From assembly GCF_001936595.1 (NCBI RefSeq), contig NZ_MLBG01000047.1:1-32357 (forward strand): a DNA stretch of 32,357 nt. Direction: 5' to 3'. Shown here piece by piece: positions 16,456-25,425 of the stretch. Both the position numbers and the translations under genes were made by a program. Within the stretch, counting starts at the first letter, position 1. Every line of letters begins with the position of its first letter. This DNA comes from Desulfovibrio sp. DV. Its GTDB lineage: Bacteria > Desulfobacterota > Desulfovibrionia > Desulfovibrionales > Desulfovibrionaceae. The notes under the pieces are model-generated. The model did not search any database and was not told the origin of the DNA. It saw nothing but the letters and a program-made list of their open reading frames with translations.

Positions 16456-16491
16456 GCAGTGTAGCACTGCCAAGGAATTGTCGACAAGTCC
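16456..16491 (-). promoter_or_regulatory. Palindromic operator candidates over the SDR promoter
   Basis: Two neighbouring palindromes lie between the divergent SDR and kinase-like genes: GCAGTG-TAG-CACTGC (16456-16470) and an 18-base near-palindrome (16474-16491) with the perfect core TTGTCGACAA (16478-16487). On the minus strand TTGTCG (16487-16482) and TACACT (16463-16458), 18 bases apart, form a plausible -35/-10 pair, so each promoter element lies inside a palindrome. This suggests a repressor or activator site. Confidence 0.45.
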
Positions 16492-16632
16492 GGTCGCTTC
16501 GCAACCTGCAGGCCTGGGCGCAAATCCGGTCTCCTTCTCTTTTTTCCCTGGCGCTTCTCGGGGTTGGGCATTGCCGAAGCGTGGCAATTGGGGCAAAGGA
16601 TACGGGAACTCCATTGCGACACGGAGGCACCC

Positions 16633-17589
16633 TTGGCCCCATCAGCCCGCGACCTGCTCGCCCGCATGGCCCCGGATTTTCCGGCCCGCCACGTCGGCGA
16701 CCTCTACACCGACACGACGGAATTCATGCGCATCAGCCACGGCGATGTCATCGTCCTGGAAGACCGCCACTTTCTGGTCCTTCGCGACGAGGCCGAGCGC
16801 CGGTTCGGCATGGAAGACCCCAAGTTCTGGGTCAAACGCTGCCGCTGCCTGGAAACCGGCGGCCGCAACATCTTAAAACTCGTCTTTCACGAAACATTCC
16901 CCATGACCATCGGCTCCATGATGGTCACCTGCACCCGAAGCCCGCGCAAAGAGACCCGCATCCTCGATCTGGTCCACGGCGACGACCGGTTCATGCAGGG
17001 CGTGACCATTTACGACACGGCGGGAAATCCGGTGCGCATCCTGGACGTCGTGGCCGGCAAACGCCTTGACGAGAAGATCGAGGCCCTGGAGATGCCCCAC
17101 CGCGACTATTTCCACGGACTGTTCCCGGAGGTGCTGGAACGCTTCATCGAGGCCTGCCAAGCCATCAAATGGCTCCATGATCGGGGCGAGAAACACGGCG
17201 ACATCCGGCGCGACCATCTCTACGTGCTCTACGACACCGGCCGCTTTGCCTGGATCGACTTCGACTATACCTTCGACTTCCAGGAAAGCCCGTTTGGCCT
17301 CGATCTCTTTGGCCTGGGCAACATCATCCAATTCCTGGTCGGCATGGGCCAACACAACACCCAGGACATGACCCCGTCCCAACGAGCAGACATCACAACA
17401 GACGACTGTTCCATCATGTTCCCCAACCGCATCGTCAATCTCAAAAAACTTTTTCCCTATATTCCAGACAGCCTCAATCGCGTGCTGCTGCGGTTTTCCC
17501 TGGCAGCGGAAGTCTATTACGACACGGCCAAGGAATTTATCGACGATCTGTCGCGGGCCCACGACGATCTCTCCAAGCCAACTGTTTAA
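16633..17589 (+). CDS. Protein-kinase-like (PKL fold) protein
   Basis: About 318 residues, with no close family I can name. The C-terminal half shows a degenerate kinase catalytic loop, IKWLHDRGEKHGDIRRDHLYV (HGD at 188-190), and a DFG-like metal-binding element WIDFDYTFDF (D209-F-D211). An N-lobe with DVIVLEDRHFLVLRDEAERR and RNILKLVFHETF comes before. Several phosphotransferases (LPS kinases, aminoglycoside kinases, RIO/ABC1 types) share this pattern, so it may phosphorylate a small molecule or a protein. TTG 16633 is preferred as start because GGAGG (16623-16627) lies 5 bases upstream; an ATG at 16666 and the open frame back to 16564 are alternatives. A universal stress protein follows 15 bases later, so the two are probably one operon. 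Confidence 0.72.
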   Translation: MAPSARDLLARMAPDFPARHVGDLYTDTTEFMRISHGDVIVLEDRHFLVLRDEAERRFGMEDPKFWVKRCRCLETGGRNILKLVFHETFPMTIGSMMVTCTRSPRKETRILDLVHGDDRFMQGVTIYDTAGNPVRILDVVAGKRLDEKIEALEMPHRDYFHGLFPEVLERFIEACQAIKWLHDRGEKHGDIRRDHLYVLYDTGRFAWIDFDYTFDFQESPFGLDLFGLGNIIQFLVGMGQHNTQDMTPSQRADITTDDCSIMFPNRIVNLKKLFPYIPDSLNRVLLRFSLAAEVYYDTAKEFIDDLSRAHDDLSKPTV

Positions 17590-17604
17590 GCAGCCGGAGC
17601 AGCC

Positions 17605-18093
17605 ATGAACACGGATAAAATCCTCATTGCCTACGATGGATCGGAGAATGCAGAGCGTTCTGTCGCCTATACCGCCGCCATGGTCGGCAGCGACGGGGAC
17701 AGACGCGTGGAGGTGGTGGCCATCGAGCGGACGCCGGACCGCGACCTGTTTGCCGACGACGCAGCCTGGAAAGCGGAATGCGCCAAGCGCATCGAAGCCA
17801 TGCAGCTCGCCCTGGTCCAGGCCCGGGACATGCTCGTCGCCGCCGGCGTGCCCGAGGCGGCAGTGACCACGCGCTTTGTGGAAAGTTGCCGTTCACCCTT
17901 GCGTGACGCCCAGGAATGCAGCATCGGCACGAGCATTGCCCTGGAAATCCTGCGGCTGGCCGCGGAAGGCGGCTACGGCACAGTGGTGGTTGGCCGACGA
18001 GGGGTGTCGAAGCAGGAGGAATTTCTCTTTGGCAGCGTCTCAACCAAGATCATCCACGCCGCCAAAGGGCTGGCCGTGTGGGTGGTGGCATAA
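17605..18093 (+). CDS. Universal stress protein UspA family
   Basis: A 162-residue cytoplasmic Usp domain. The N-terminal strand ILIAYDGSENAERSVAYTAA has the conserved Asp, and the ATP-binding motif G-x2-G-x9-G-S is visible in GRRGVSKQEEFLFGSVSTKI. It therefore belongs to the ATP-binding Usp subclass. CGGAG precedes ATG 17605. It is placed directly after the kinase-like gene, suggesting a shared stress or nucleotide-sensing role; whether the kinase acts on Usp is not known. Transcription probably ends in the inverted-repeat element that begins 9 bases after its stop. Confidence 0.92.
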   Translation: MNTDKILIAYDGSENAERSVAYTAAMVGSDGDRRVEVVAIERTPDRDLFADDAAWKAECAKRIEAMQLALVQARDMLVAAGVPEAAVTTRFVESCRSPLRDAQECSIGTSIALEILRLAAEGGYGTVVVGRRGVSKQEEFLFGSVSTKIIHAAKGLAVWVVA

Positions 18094-18101
18094 CAGTTGA
18101 A

Positions 18102-18268
18102 AAGAGGGGGAATGCCTCCGGCGGCCAAAGGGCTGAGCCCTTTGGAATCCCACCTCTATTTTGAGTATAATCATTTGCAATTGCAGCGTAAATTACTCGT
18201 CGAAAACTTCCCCCTTTGCAGGGGTCCGGGGGGATCATCCCCCGGCCGCCGGAGGCATTCCCCCTCTT
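18102..18268. repeat. Composite repeat element with 25-bp perfect inverted ends
   Basis: A 167-base element fills the gap between the convergent usp and pdxA genes. Its ends are perfect 25-bp inverted repeats (18102-18126 and 18244-18268). Inside the left end is a 10-bp stem CCAAAGGGCT-G-AGCCCTTTGG (18125-18145) plus GAATCCC. Inside the right end is GGGGTCCGGGGGGATCATCC, continuing the module shared with 11267-11310. The centre is AT-rich (for example GAGTATAATCATTTGCAATT). No open frame of note. It could act as a bidirectional terminator; it also resembles a small MITE-like or BIME-like unit. Confidence 0.8.
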
Positions 18269-18287
18269 CTCTGCCTTCACTCTTCTC

Positions 18288-19307
18288 TCACTCTATGCCT
18301 CCGCCGGTGAGCCGGCAGGCCAGGGACAGGGCGGCAGCCAGCGAACTGGTGGCCGCCTTGCCCGTGCCTACGAGATCAAAGGCCGTGCCATGGCCGACCG
18401 AGGTGCGCACAAAGGGCAGGCCAAGGGTCACGTTGACGGTGTCTTTAAAGTGGAGAAGCTTGAGGGGCGGCAGGCCCTGATCATGGTACATGGCCAGGAT
18501 GGCGGAAAATTCCCCCTGGACGGCCCGGTAAAACAGGGTATCCGCCGGCAGCGGCCCGACAGCCGACACGCCCTTGGCCACGGCCGCGGCCACGGCCGGA
18601 CGCACCACGTCCTCATCCTCGTGGCCGAGCAGTCCGCCCTCCCCGGCATGGGGATTTAGGCCGCACACGGCAATGGGCCGATCCGATACGCCCAACCGGC
18701 GCACATAGTCCCAGGTCAGGTTCAGGCAACGGGCCACCCGGTCGTAGGTGACCAGGGAGGGCACCTTGGCCAGGGGCGGATGGGTGGTGACGAGGCTGAC
18801 CCGAAGAATCGGGCCGCACAGGTGCATGCACACGCCCTTTCGCCCCACGCCCGAGCGTTCGGCCAGAAATTCGGTGTGGCCCGGAAAGGCAAAACCGGCG
18901 GCATTGAGCGCCGCCTTGGACAGCGGCCCGGTGACCAGTCCCCAGTCGGGATGCTTGGCAAGGAGCGCCACGACGTATTCCAGGGTTTCCCCGGCGGCCA
19001 GTCCGCCAGCCGGCGTCTCCCGGCCCGGAGTGACCGGCAGTCCGGCCAGACGCGGCGGTTCCAGCAGCAAGACACCGGGCGCGGCCTCGGCCAGAGCTTC
19101 GCCATCGGCCAGACGCGTCCAGAACGGGGCCAGCCCCAGACGCTCACAGTGCCACAGCAAGGCCGACTCCGGCCCGACCAGGGCAACGGGACGACCACAG
19201 GCAACGGCGTCCGGGCCGGCAAGGAGCCGGCAGGCCAGTTCCGGCCCCAGGCCGTTGGCATCGCCGAGGGTGAGCAGAATCGGGGCAGATCTGGCAGAGG
19301 CAGTCAT
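18288..19307 (-). CDS. pdxA: 4-hydroxythreonine-4-phosphate dehydrogenase PdxA
   Basis: Oxidises 4-phosphohydroxy-L-threonine with NAD in pyridoxal-phosphate synthesis; 339 residues, usual length. Family motifs are present: LTLGDANGLGPEL at the N-terminus (the common form is GDPAGIGPE, so DAN is a mild variant), GHTEFLAER, LVTTHPPLAKVP, GLNPHAGEGGLLGHED with its metal-binding histidine, and AMYHDQGLPPLKLL. The last region ends in VGHGTAFDLVGTGKA. ATG 19307 has GGAG 5 bases upstream; the frame continues upstream only through repeat sequence. It lies downstream of glgB on the same strand but is separated by a repeat-filled gap, so it is probably independently transcribed. A four-carbon-acid-specific PdxA2 role cannot be excluded. 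Confidence 0.93.
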   Translation of the reverse strand: MTASARSAPILLTLGDANGLGPELACRLLAGPDAVACGRPVALVGPESALLWHCERLGLAPFWTRLADGEALAEAAPGVLLLEPPRLAGLPVTPGRETPAGGLAAGETLEYVVALLAKHPDWGLVTGPLSKAALNAAGFAFPGHTEFLAERSGVGRKGVCMHLCGPILRVSLVTTHPPLAKVPSLVTYDRVARCLNLTWDYVRRLGVSDRPIAVCGLNPHAGEGGLLGHEDEDVVRPAVAAAVAKGVSAVGPLPADTLFYRAVQGEFSAILAMYHDQGLPPLKLLHFKDTVNVTLGLPFVRTSVGHGTAFDLVGTGKAATSSLAAALSLACRLTGGGIE

Positions 19308-19392
19308 AATACTCCATCTTTCTCTTGGGGTTGGGCTTCGCTTCCCAGGCGCGTCAACTCCCCGTCCCGGGTCTCCCCACGAAACACTTGCC

Positions 19393-19480
19393 AACACCCC
19401 ACCCACCCCCATCAAGGGGGTCCGGGGGGGATTATCCCCCCCGGTGGAGGAGGGTCTGGGAGGAGGCAATGCCTCCTCCC
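19393..19480. repeat. G-rich hairpin repeats between pdxA and glgB
   Basis: Two palindromic hairpins lie between the same-strand genes. The first has a run of seven Gs, ATTAT, then seven Cs (roughly 19424-19442). The second is a perfect 11-bp stem GGGAGGAGGCA (19458-19468) / TGCCTCCTCCC (19470-19480) around one base. TCTTTT follows on the plus side only. It looks like another degenerate member of the intergenic repeat class, or glgB 3'-end structure. Confidence 0.6.
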
Positions 19481-19493
19481 AGTCTTTTATCCT

Positions 19494-21416
19494 TCAGGCG
19501 TCAGGGCCACGGCGGCCAGGGGGGGGGAGCGTCAGGGACAGATAGTGGGGCCAGCCGCCGTAGGCGGCAGGCTGGGCCATGACGCCGCCGCCGTTGCCGG
19601 CATTGGTGCCGCCGAAAAGGGCCGCGTCGGTATTGGCGATTTCCCGCCAGTAGCCGGGGATACGGCAGCCGACGGTATAATTTTCGCGCACGATGGGGGT
19701 GAAGTTAAAGGCCCACAGGATGGGCGCGCCATCAGGGGATTTGCGCAAAAAGGTGATGACCGAGGCGGCGTAGTCCGACAGGTCCACCCACTCAAATCCG
19801 GTCCAGTCGTTGTCCTTGGCGTGCATGGAAGGATGCTCCTTGTGCACGCGATTAAGCGCCCGAAGGAGTTGGGCCACGCCCTGGTGGCTGGGGAATTCGG
19901 TCAGCACCCAGTCGAGCTGTTCTCGGGAGTTCCACTCCTTCCACTGGCCGAATTCGCAGCCCATGAAAATGAGCTTTTTGCCGGGATGGGCCCACATATA
20001 GGCCAGAAACAGGCGCAAATTGGCCATTTGCTGCCACTGGTCACCGGGCATCTTGCTTATAAGCGAGCCTTTGCCGTGGGTGACCTCGTCGTGGGACAGC
20101 GGCAGGATGAAGTTCTCGTGGAAGGCGTAGAGCATGGAAAAGGTGAGCTGGTTCTGGTGGTAGGCCCGGTAGATCGGGTCCTTGGTGAAATAGTCGAGCG
20201 TGTCGTTCATCCAGCCCATGTTCCACTTAAACGTAAACCCGAGGCCCCCGGTGTACACCGGCCGGGAGACGCCGGGCCAGGAGGTGGACTCTTCGGCGAT
20301 CATAGCCGCGCCGGGAAAATGCTCATGGACGACGCCGTTTAATTCCCGCAACAGCTCAATGGCCGCGATGTTCTCCTTGCCGCCGAACTTGTTGGGAACC
20401 CACTGGCCATCCTCCCGGGAGTAATCGAGATAAAGCATACTGGCCACGGCATCGATGCGAAGCCCGTCCACATGGAATTCCTTGAACCAGTACAGGGCAT
20501 TGGCCAGCAGGAAGTTTTTGACCTCGTGGCGGTCGTAATTAAAGACATAGGTGCCCCAGTCCGGGTGCTCGCCCTGGCGGGGGTCTTCATGCTCGAAAAG
20601 GCCTGTGCCGTCGAAGCGACCAAGCCCCCAGGCATCCTTGGGAAAGTGGGCCGGCACCCAGTCGAGGATGACGCCGATGCCATTTTGGTGGCAGACATCG
20701 ATCAGATAGCGCAACTCTTCCGGGCTGCCGAACCGGGAGGTGGGGGCGAAATAATGGCCGGTCTGGTAGCCCCAGGACTCGTCGAGGGGATGCTCGGCCA
20801 GGGGCATGAATTCGATGTGGGTGAATCCCAGGTCGCGCACGTAGGGCACCAGGGTTTCGGCCAGGTCGCGGTAGGAATAAAACGAGCCGTACTCCTCGCT
20901 TTTCCAGCGCCAGGAGCCGGGGTGGACCTCGTAGACGGAAATGGCGTCATTGAGCGGCAGGCCATTCTCCCGGCGACCGGCCATCCAGGCCTCGTCCTGC
21001 CAGACATAGCTGTCGAGGTCCCAGGCCCGGGCGGCGATGCCGGGACGCATCTCCGTACACAGGGCAAAGGGATCGGCCTTGAGCACTGTTTCGCCGTGCT
21101 TTTGCTCCACAGCGAACTTGTAGAGCCAGCCCTTCTCAAAACCCGGAATGAAGCCGGCCCAGATGCCTGAAGCCGCCACAGGATGCAGGGCGTGGCGGCC
21201 CGGAGTCCAGTCGTTGTGATCGAAGACGACCGAGACCGCCCGGGCATTGGGTGCCCAGACAGCGAACCGGTACCCCTGCCCCTCGGGACCGTCCTTTGCG
21301 TGGGCCCCCAGCACCCGGTACAGGTCCCAGTGCTTGCCCTGGCCGAAGAGGAAGATATCCAGTTCGCCAAGGTCAACGGGCAGGCACGGCAATGTGGACG
21401 GTACGGACGTGGGCAT
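19494..21416 (-). CDS. glgB: 1,4-alpha-glucan branching enzyme GlgB
   Basis: Introduces alpha-1,6 branches into glycogen/polyglucose; 640 residues. It has an N-terminal CBM48 region (FGQGKHWDLYRVLGAH; YRFAVWAPNARAVSVVFD) and a GH13 barrel. The catalytic nucleophile is D322 (DGLRIDAVASMLYLDYSR), the acid/base E375 (AMIAEESTSWPG) and the third carboxylate D443 (SHDEVTHGKGS); their spacing is the same as in the E. coli enzyme (D405, E458, D526). Short N-terminal version without the extra N1 domain. ATG 21416 is chosen for AAAGGAG just upstream; the longer frame to 21455 lacks such a site. It follows glgA by 114 bases and is probably co-transcribed. Confidence 0.97.
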   Translation of the reverse strand: MPTSVPSTLPCLPVDLGELDIFLFGQGKHWDLYRVLGAHAKDGPEGQGYRFAVWAPNARAVSVVFDHNDWTPGRHALHPVAASGIWAGFIPGFEKGWLYKFAVEQKHGETVLKADPFALCTEMRPGIAARAWDLDSYVWQDEAWMAGRRENGLPLNDAISVYEVHPGSWRWKSEEYGSFYSYRDLAETLVPYVRDLGFTHIEFMPLAEHPLDESWGYQTGHYFAPTSRFGSPEELRYLIDVCHQNGIGVILDWVPAHFPKDAWGLGRFDGTGLFEHEDPRQGEHPDWGTYVFNYDRHEVKNFLLANALYWFKEFHVDGLRIDAVASMLYLDYSREDGQWVPNKFGGKENIAAIELLRELNGVVHEHFPGAAMIAEESTSWPGVSRPVYTGGLGFTFKWNMGWMNDTLDYFTKDPIYRAYHQNQLTFSMLYAFHENFILPLSHDEVTHGKGSLISKMPGDQWQQMANLRLFLAYMWAHPGKKLIFMGCEFGQWKEWNSREQLDWVLTEFPSHQGVAQLLRALNRVHKEHPSMHAKDNDWTGFEWVDLSDYAASVITFLRKSPDGAPILWAFNFTPIVRENYTVGCRIPGYWREIANTDAALFGGTNAGNGGGVMAQPAAYGGWPHYLSLTLPPPGRRGPDA

Positions 21417-21530
21417 GGGGACTCCTTTGGGCCGCGCGGGCGGCCATGCCGTCATGGGGAATACGCGGCAACGAACCCGGGACGATCCGGCGTCATTTGC
21501 CCGGCGAAACAGGAGACGGGCTTTTTCGTA

Positions 21531-22988
21531 TCAGATGTCCGCCCCAAGTTCCCGATAGAGATTGATATAGTTCTTGGCCGCTTTTTCCCAGGAATAATCT
21601 GCCCGCATGGCCCGCACCACCATGGCCCGCCATGCTTCGGGCTGGTTCCACATCTCCAGGGCGTCGAGGATGGCCCGGTAAAAGAGCTCCGGGTCGGTGT
21701 CGGAAAAGGTGAACCCGGTGGCTTCCGGATCGGGCCAGGGCACGATGGTGTCGCGCAGGCCGCCCACGGCCGTGGCCACGGGCGGGGTGCCAAAGCGCAG
21801 GGCATACATCTGGGTCAGTCCGCACGGCTCGTAGCGCGACGGCATGAGGAAGATGTCGGAGCCGGCCTGGATGCGGTGGGCGAGATCTTCGGTGTAGCCG
21901 ATGCGCACGGCCAACTGGCCGGGGTAGTTCTCCATCATGTCCAGCAGCACGGCCTCGTAATCGAGGCTGCCCTCGCCAAGGACCACGACCGCCGCGTCCT
22001 TGGCCATGATGCGGCCCATGATGTCAATCAGCAGATCGATACCCTTCTGGTCGCGGATACGGCCGATAAATCCCAGGATGGGGCGCTTGAGAAAACGGCG
22101 GTCCAGGCCCAGCTCGGCCACGAGATTGCGCTTGCAGATGTCCTTGCCCGACAGATCGTCGGGGCTGTACGGGCTTGGCAGATGCCGGTCGTTGATCGGG
22201 TCCCAGACGGTGTAGTCCGCGCCATTTAAGATGCCGCGCAGTTGCGGGGCGCGCTTGGTCAGGATGCCCTCCAGGCCGCAGCCGAACTGCGGATAGAGGA
22301 TTTCCAGGGCATAGGTGGGACTGACCGTGGTTATGATGTCGGAATAGGCGATGCCGGCCTTGAGCAGGTTGAAATCGCCCCAGAACTCAGCACCATCGAT
22401 GCCCCAGGCCTCTTTGGGCAGGCCCGAATCAAAAAACAGCCGCGAGGCGAACCGGCCCTGAAAGGCCAGGTTGTGGATGGTCATGATGGTCTTGGTGTTG
22501 CGCCAGAACGGGGCAGCCGGGCGCAGGAAGTGCAGGTAGGCCGGCACCAGGGAGGCCTGCCAGTCGTGGGCGTGGACAATGGCCGGCGCGCCGTCGAGGC
22601 GGCTGGCCCAGGCCATGGTGGCCCGGCAGAAAAAGATGAACCGCTCGCAGTTGTCGAAATAGTCGCCGTCATGGGTATTGTAATAGAAACGACGGTCGAA
22701 ATATTCACCACGCTGGACAAAATAGACCGGCACGTCGTCGCAGGTGGCGGTGTAGATGTCGGCGGTGATCGGAGCCCAGGGGTAGCCCACACGGCACTTG
22801 GAATAGATCAGGCGCAGCTGGTGGTCGCCGTGGTTGAGACGGCCGTAGTACGGGGCGATCAGGGCGACGTTGACGCCCTGACGTTTGAGTTCCTTGGGCA
22901 ATGCCCCCATGACATCGCCAAGACCGCCGGTCTTGGAGAAGGGATACATTTCCGAAGCGACAAAGAGGACCTTGTGATGAAACTTCAT
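21531..22988 (-). CDS. glgA: Glycogen synthase GlgA
   Basis: Transfers glucose from ADP-glucose (probably) to the growing alpha-1,4 chain; 485 residues, GT5/GT-B fold. The N-terminal loop [16 protein letters not shown] (K19) binds the nucleotide sugar, [14 protein letters not shown] is conserved, and the C-terminal domain has [20 protein letters not shown] with the catalytic-region glutamate, then [11 protein letters not shown] 22988 has GAGGAG upstream; an extension to 23063 is not supported. It is first of a glgA-glgB pair, so polyglucose storage is likely; the ADP-glucose pyrophosphorylase (glgC) is not in the window. Confidence 0.97.
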   Translation of the reverse strand: MKFHHKVLFVASEMYPFSKTGGLGDVMGALPKELKRQGVNVALIAPYYGRLNHGDHQLRLIYSKCRVGYPWAPITADIYTATCDDVPVYFVQRGEYFDRRFYYNTHDGDYFDNCERFIFFCRATMAWASRLDGAPAIVHAHDWQASLVPAYLHFLRPAAPFWRNTKTIMTIHNLAFQGRFASRLFFDSGLPKEAWGIDGAEFWGDFNLLKAGIAYSDIITTVSPTYALEILYPQFGCGLEGILTKRAPQLRGILNGADYTVWDPINDRHLPSPYSPDDLSGKDICKRNLVAELGLDRRFLKRPILGFIGRIRDQKGIDLLIDIMGRIMAKDAAVVVLGEGSLDYEAVLLDMMENYPGQLAVRIGYTEDLAHRIQAGSDIFLMPSRYEPCGLTQMYALRFGTPPVATAVGGLRDTIVPWPDPEATGFTFSDTDPELFYRAILDALEMWNQPEAWRAMVVRAMRADYSWEKAAKNYINLYRELGADI

Positions 22989-23141
22989 CGCACTCCTCGG
23001 CATGGCCGGTTGCAATCCGCGACAACGGGACAGCGTCCCCTGGTCGCTTATCGTGTCGAGCATCCTTGCGCCGCGCTCGGGGCGACTCGGTCCGGTCTTG
23101 CAGGAAACCGCGGCCGACGCAAGGCTTCCAAGCCCTCTGCC

Positions 23142-23609
23142 TTATCGCTCCCGCGGTTTTATCCGCTTTAAAAGCATGGCATAATCGTTGAGGATACGCT
23201 CATGGTCAAAACACAGCGGTGTCGGCCACTTGCCGACCGGAAAAACGTCCACGCCCTTGGCGTCGTCGCCGGCGGCCAGTTCGTCGGGGTCCAGGGCCTG
23301 GGCAATGTAGACGACGCTCAGAGTATGCTGGCGCGGGTCCCGGGATGGATCGGAATAGACGCCAAGTAGGCCGGTCAGTTCCACGGTCAGCCCGGTTTCC
23401 TCCTTGGCCTCGCGGATGGCCGCCGCCTCGGCTGCTTCGCCGTAATCGACAAAGCCGCCGGGCAAGGCCCAGCCGTAAGGCTCGTTGAGGCGCTCGACCA
23501 GGACCACGCCGCGTCCGGGCAGATGGATCAGCGCATCCACCGTGGGCACGGGGTTGCGATAGTGGACAATGGGGTGGCCGCACTGGGGGCAGGGTTTGAC
23601 GAGGGCCAT
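23142..23609 (-). CDS. Nudix hydrolase with N-terminal zinc-ribbon-like motif
   Basis: A 155-residue Nudix protein. A short CPQCGH motif (C7, C10) at the N-terminus looks like half of a zinc ribbon. The Nudix box [20 protein letters not shown], continuing TGL (residues about 52-74), is complete with the metal-binding REAKEE. The position after the box and the overall size are compatible with ADP-ribose or related nucleotide diphosphate pyrophosphatases, but specificity is not clear. CGGAG lies upstream of ATG 23609. It is divergent from the GT9 gene and 153 bases upstream of glgA on the same strand, so a link to nucleotide-sugar housekeeping is possible but unproven. Confidence 0.92.
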   Translation of the reverse strand: MALVKPCPQCGHPIVHYRNPVPTVDALIHLPGRGVVLVERLNEPYGWALPGGFVDYGEAAEAAAIREAKEETGLTVELTGLLGVYSDPSRDPRQHTLSVVYIAQALDPDELAAGDDAKGVDVFPVGKWPTPLCFDHERILNDYAMLLKRIKPRER

Positions 23610-23736
23610 GGCGCAGACTCCGTGATGGATGCGGGAGGCGTTTTCCCGGGTTGCACACGATGCCCAACCCTTTTTCGGGAAGTTGTCTCAACCAATTATA
23701 AAGAATCGTCTTTTCCCATTACCAAGAGTACGCGAA

Positions 23737-24651
23737 ATGAAAACCCCTGACAAGATCGTTTTGGAACATGCCGGAGCACTTGGAGATTTTTTGTTATCCT
23801 GGCCTGTTTTCCTGTCCGTCCTCCGGCATTTTCCCGGAGTTCCCGCCCATTTCGCCGTGCGCCCGTCCCTGGCCCGGTTTCTTTCGCCCCTGGCTTCCCC
23901 CTGCCCGCCCGACATCCGCCGTGGCCTGGACGCCCGGTTTCACGACAACGGCTGGCCGGCTGCCCTCAATAACGTCCTGGTGGTGCGCCCGGGGCTGACC
24001 ACCCGCCCGGACGTGACCGATACCCCGGATTTCTTTTTTTTGCACGGCGTCGTGCCGGGCCGGTGGGACTCGCCCGGCGACCTCTACCGGCAGGGGCTCG
24101 CCCGGCGCGGCATCGCTTTTGCCGAGGACTGGCGCGAGAGCTTCCAGACGTTTTTCGGGGGCAGCGAGCCGACCGGCGGCACGGTGCTGCTCTTTCCGGG
24201 AGCCGGCCATAGCGACAAGTGCTGGCCCATGGACCGCTTTGAGGCGTTGGCCGGCATCCTGAGCAACAACGGCTGCAGGCCCGTGTTTGTCCTGGGGCCG
24301 GTGGAGATCGAGCGCGGCGTGGCCCCATCCGTTGGCGAGATATTGTCCCCGGCTAACCTGGAGGCACTCTCGCAGGCTCTTTGCACCGCGCGCTGTGTCG
24401 TCGGCCCGGACTGCGGCCCCCTGCATCTGGCCGGGATGCACGGTGTCCCAGGTGTGGCGATGTTCGGGCCAACCTCGCCGGGCCAATGGGGACCGGACGG
24501 GCTGGCCGTGGTCACGGCCGGACTGCCCTGCTCGCCGTGCACCGGCATGACCTCCGGGGAATTTGCCGGCGACTGCCTGCGCCCGCTGCCGTGCCTGTCC
24601 GGCATCACCGTTGAGGCGGTCTGGGAGCGGGTCCGCGGCCTGCTGTCCTGA
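23737..24651 (+). CDS. GT9-family glycosyltransferase (heptosyltransferase-like)
   Basis: About 304 residues with features of the ADP-heptose:LPS heptosyltransferase family. These are a N-terminal HAGALGDFLLSWPVFLSVLR, the GT-B middle motif LLFPGAGHSDKCWPMDRFEAL, and the nucleotide-binding VVGPDCGPLHLAGMHGVPGV plus MFGPTSPGQWGP. Members add heptose or other sugars to lipopolysaccharide core at the cytoplasmic side of the inner membrane. ATG 23737 is taken as start because it begins the homologous region; its ribosome-binding site (AAGAG) is weak, and the frame stays open back to 23629. The AT-rich leader (TATAAA at 23697-23702) may contain the promoter. The sugar cannot be predicted. Confidence 0.85.
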   Translation: MKTPDKIVLEHAGALGDFLLSWPVFLSVLRHFPGVPAHFAVRPSLARFLSPLASPCPPDIRRGLDARFHDNGWPAALNNVLVVRPGLTTRPDVTDTPDFFFLHGVVPGRWDSPGDLYRQGLARRGIAFAEDWRESFQTFFGGSEPTGGTVLLFPGAGHSDKCWPMDRFEALAGILSNNGCRPVFVLGPVEIERGVAPSVGEILSPANLEALSQALCTARCVVGPDCGPLHLAGMHGVPGVAMFGPTSPGQWGPDGLAVVTAGLPCSPCTGMTSGEFAGDCLRPLPCLSGITVEAVWERVRGLLS

Positions 24652-24668
24652 GACCGGCGCGGGTACGC

Positions 24669-25301
24669 CTAAACGAGTTGATATCCCGCCGCCGCAAGCG
24701 CCGCCGTTGCCACCGCGCCCTGGCGAAAAATCCGCAGCCGCCCCCGGCCAAGCAGACCCGCCACGGTCGAGGCCGGGCCGCCGGCCGGAGGCGTCCCCTC
24801 CGTCACCAGGGCATCCGCCGCCGCCACCACGGCCGGATCGAGTGCGTCCGCCACGGCCGCCGGCACGCCGCCGCTGACATTGGCGCTGGTGGCCACCACC
24901 GCGCCGCCGGCCAGCCGGCACAGCGCGGCTGCGGTTTCATGCGGCGTAAAGCGCACCGACACCTGCCCCTGCCCATCCTTGACCAGCCCCGGCAGGCTTT
25001 CCCGGCAGGGTACGACCAGCGACAGCGGTCCGGGCCAGAACCGGGCGGCCAGAGCGGCAAAATCCCTCCCGAGCGGACCATCAAAAAAACCGTCCGGCAA
25101 CACGGCGGCAAACTGGGACATGTCGCCGACCAGAAGCGGCAGCGGTTTGGCTGCCGGGCGGGCCTTGATGGCCACGATGCGGGCCAGGGCGGCCGCATCA
25201 GTCGCCAACGCCCCCAGGGCGAAATAGGTTTCCGTCGGATAGACGACGCAGCCGCCGCCGCGCACAATCGTGGCCGCCTGGGCCGGAGAACTCGCCTGCA
25301 T
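24669..25301 (-). CDS. Threonylcarbamoyl-AMP synthase (TsaC/YrdC/Sua5 family)
   Basis: About 210 residues of the YrdC fold. In this family the enzyme makes threonylcarbamoyl-AMP from threonine, bicarbonate and ATP for the t6A modification of tRNAs reading ANN codons. Visible are CVVYPTETYFALGALATD, the basic motif IKARPAAKPLPLLVGD, FWPGPLSLVVPC and VVATSANVSGG. It is the short TsaC-like form without the extra Sua5 C-terminal domain. Start is uncertain: ATG 25301 begins the homologous part, while an in-frame GTG at 25337 is possible; neither has a strong ribosome-binding site. It converges with the GT9 gene and is divergent from the GT2 gene. Confidence 0.9.
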   Translation of the reverse strand: MQASSPAQAATIVRGGGCVVYPTETYFALGALATDAAALARIVAIKARPAAKPLPLLVGDMSQFAAVLPDGFFDGPLGRDFAALAARFWPGPLSLVVPCRESLPGLVKDGQGQVSVRFTPHETAAALCRLAGGAVVATSANVSGGVPAAVADALDPAVVAAADALVTEGTPPAGGPASTVAGLLGRGRLRIFRQGAVATAALAAAGYQLV

Positions 25302-25425
25302 GATGGTGCCGCCCCGGATGGTGACGGTCCCGGGCACGCCGGGACCGGAATTGGACTTGCCCCGAAGGACCGGGTAGTTACGCAGGAGAACCTAGCACCA
25401 TCGCTTCCAAGGGAAAAGGACCGCC

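Noticed and set aside
18156-18178. Fur-like site in the core of the composite repeat
   Set aside because: About 10 of 14 matches and located between convergent genes, so no gene to control.
18780-20342. 520-codon plus-strand frame across pdxA and glgB
   Set aside because: Crosses two well-supported minus-strand genes and the repeat gap; no domain.
23648-23675. GGGTTG/CAACCC hairpin followed by TTTTT
   Set aside because: Only 6 bp, lies in a divergent promoter region with no plus-strand gene before it; likely chance.
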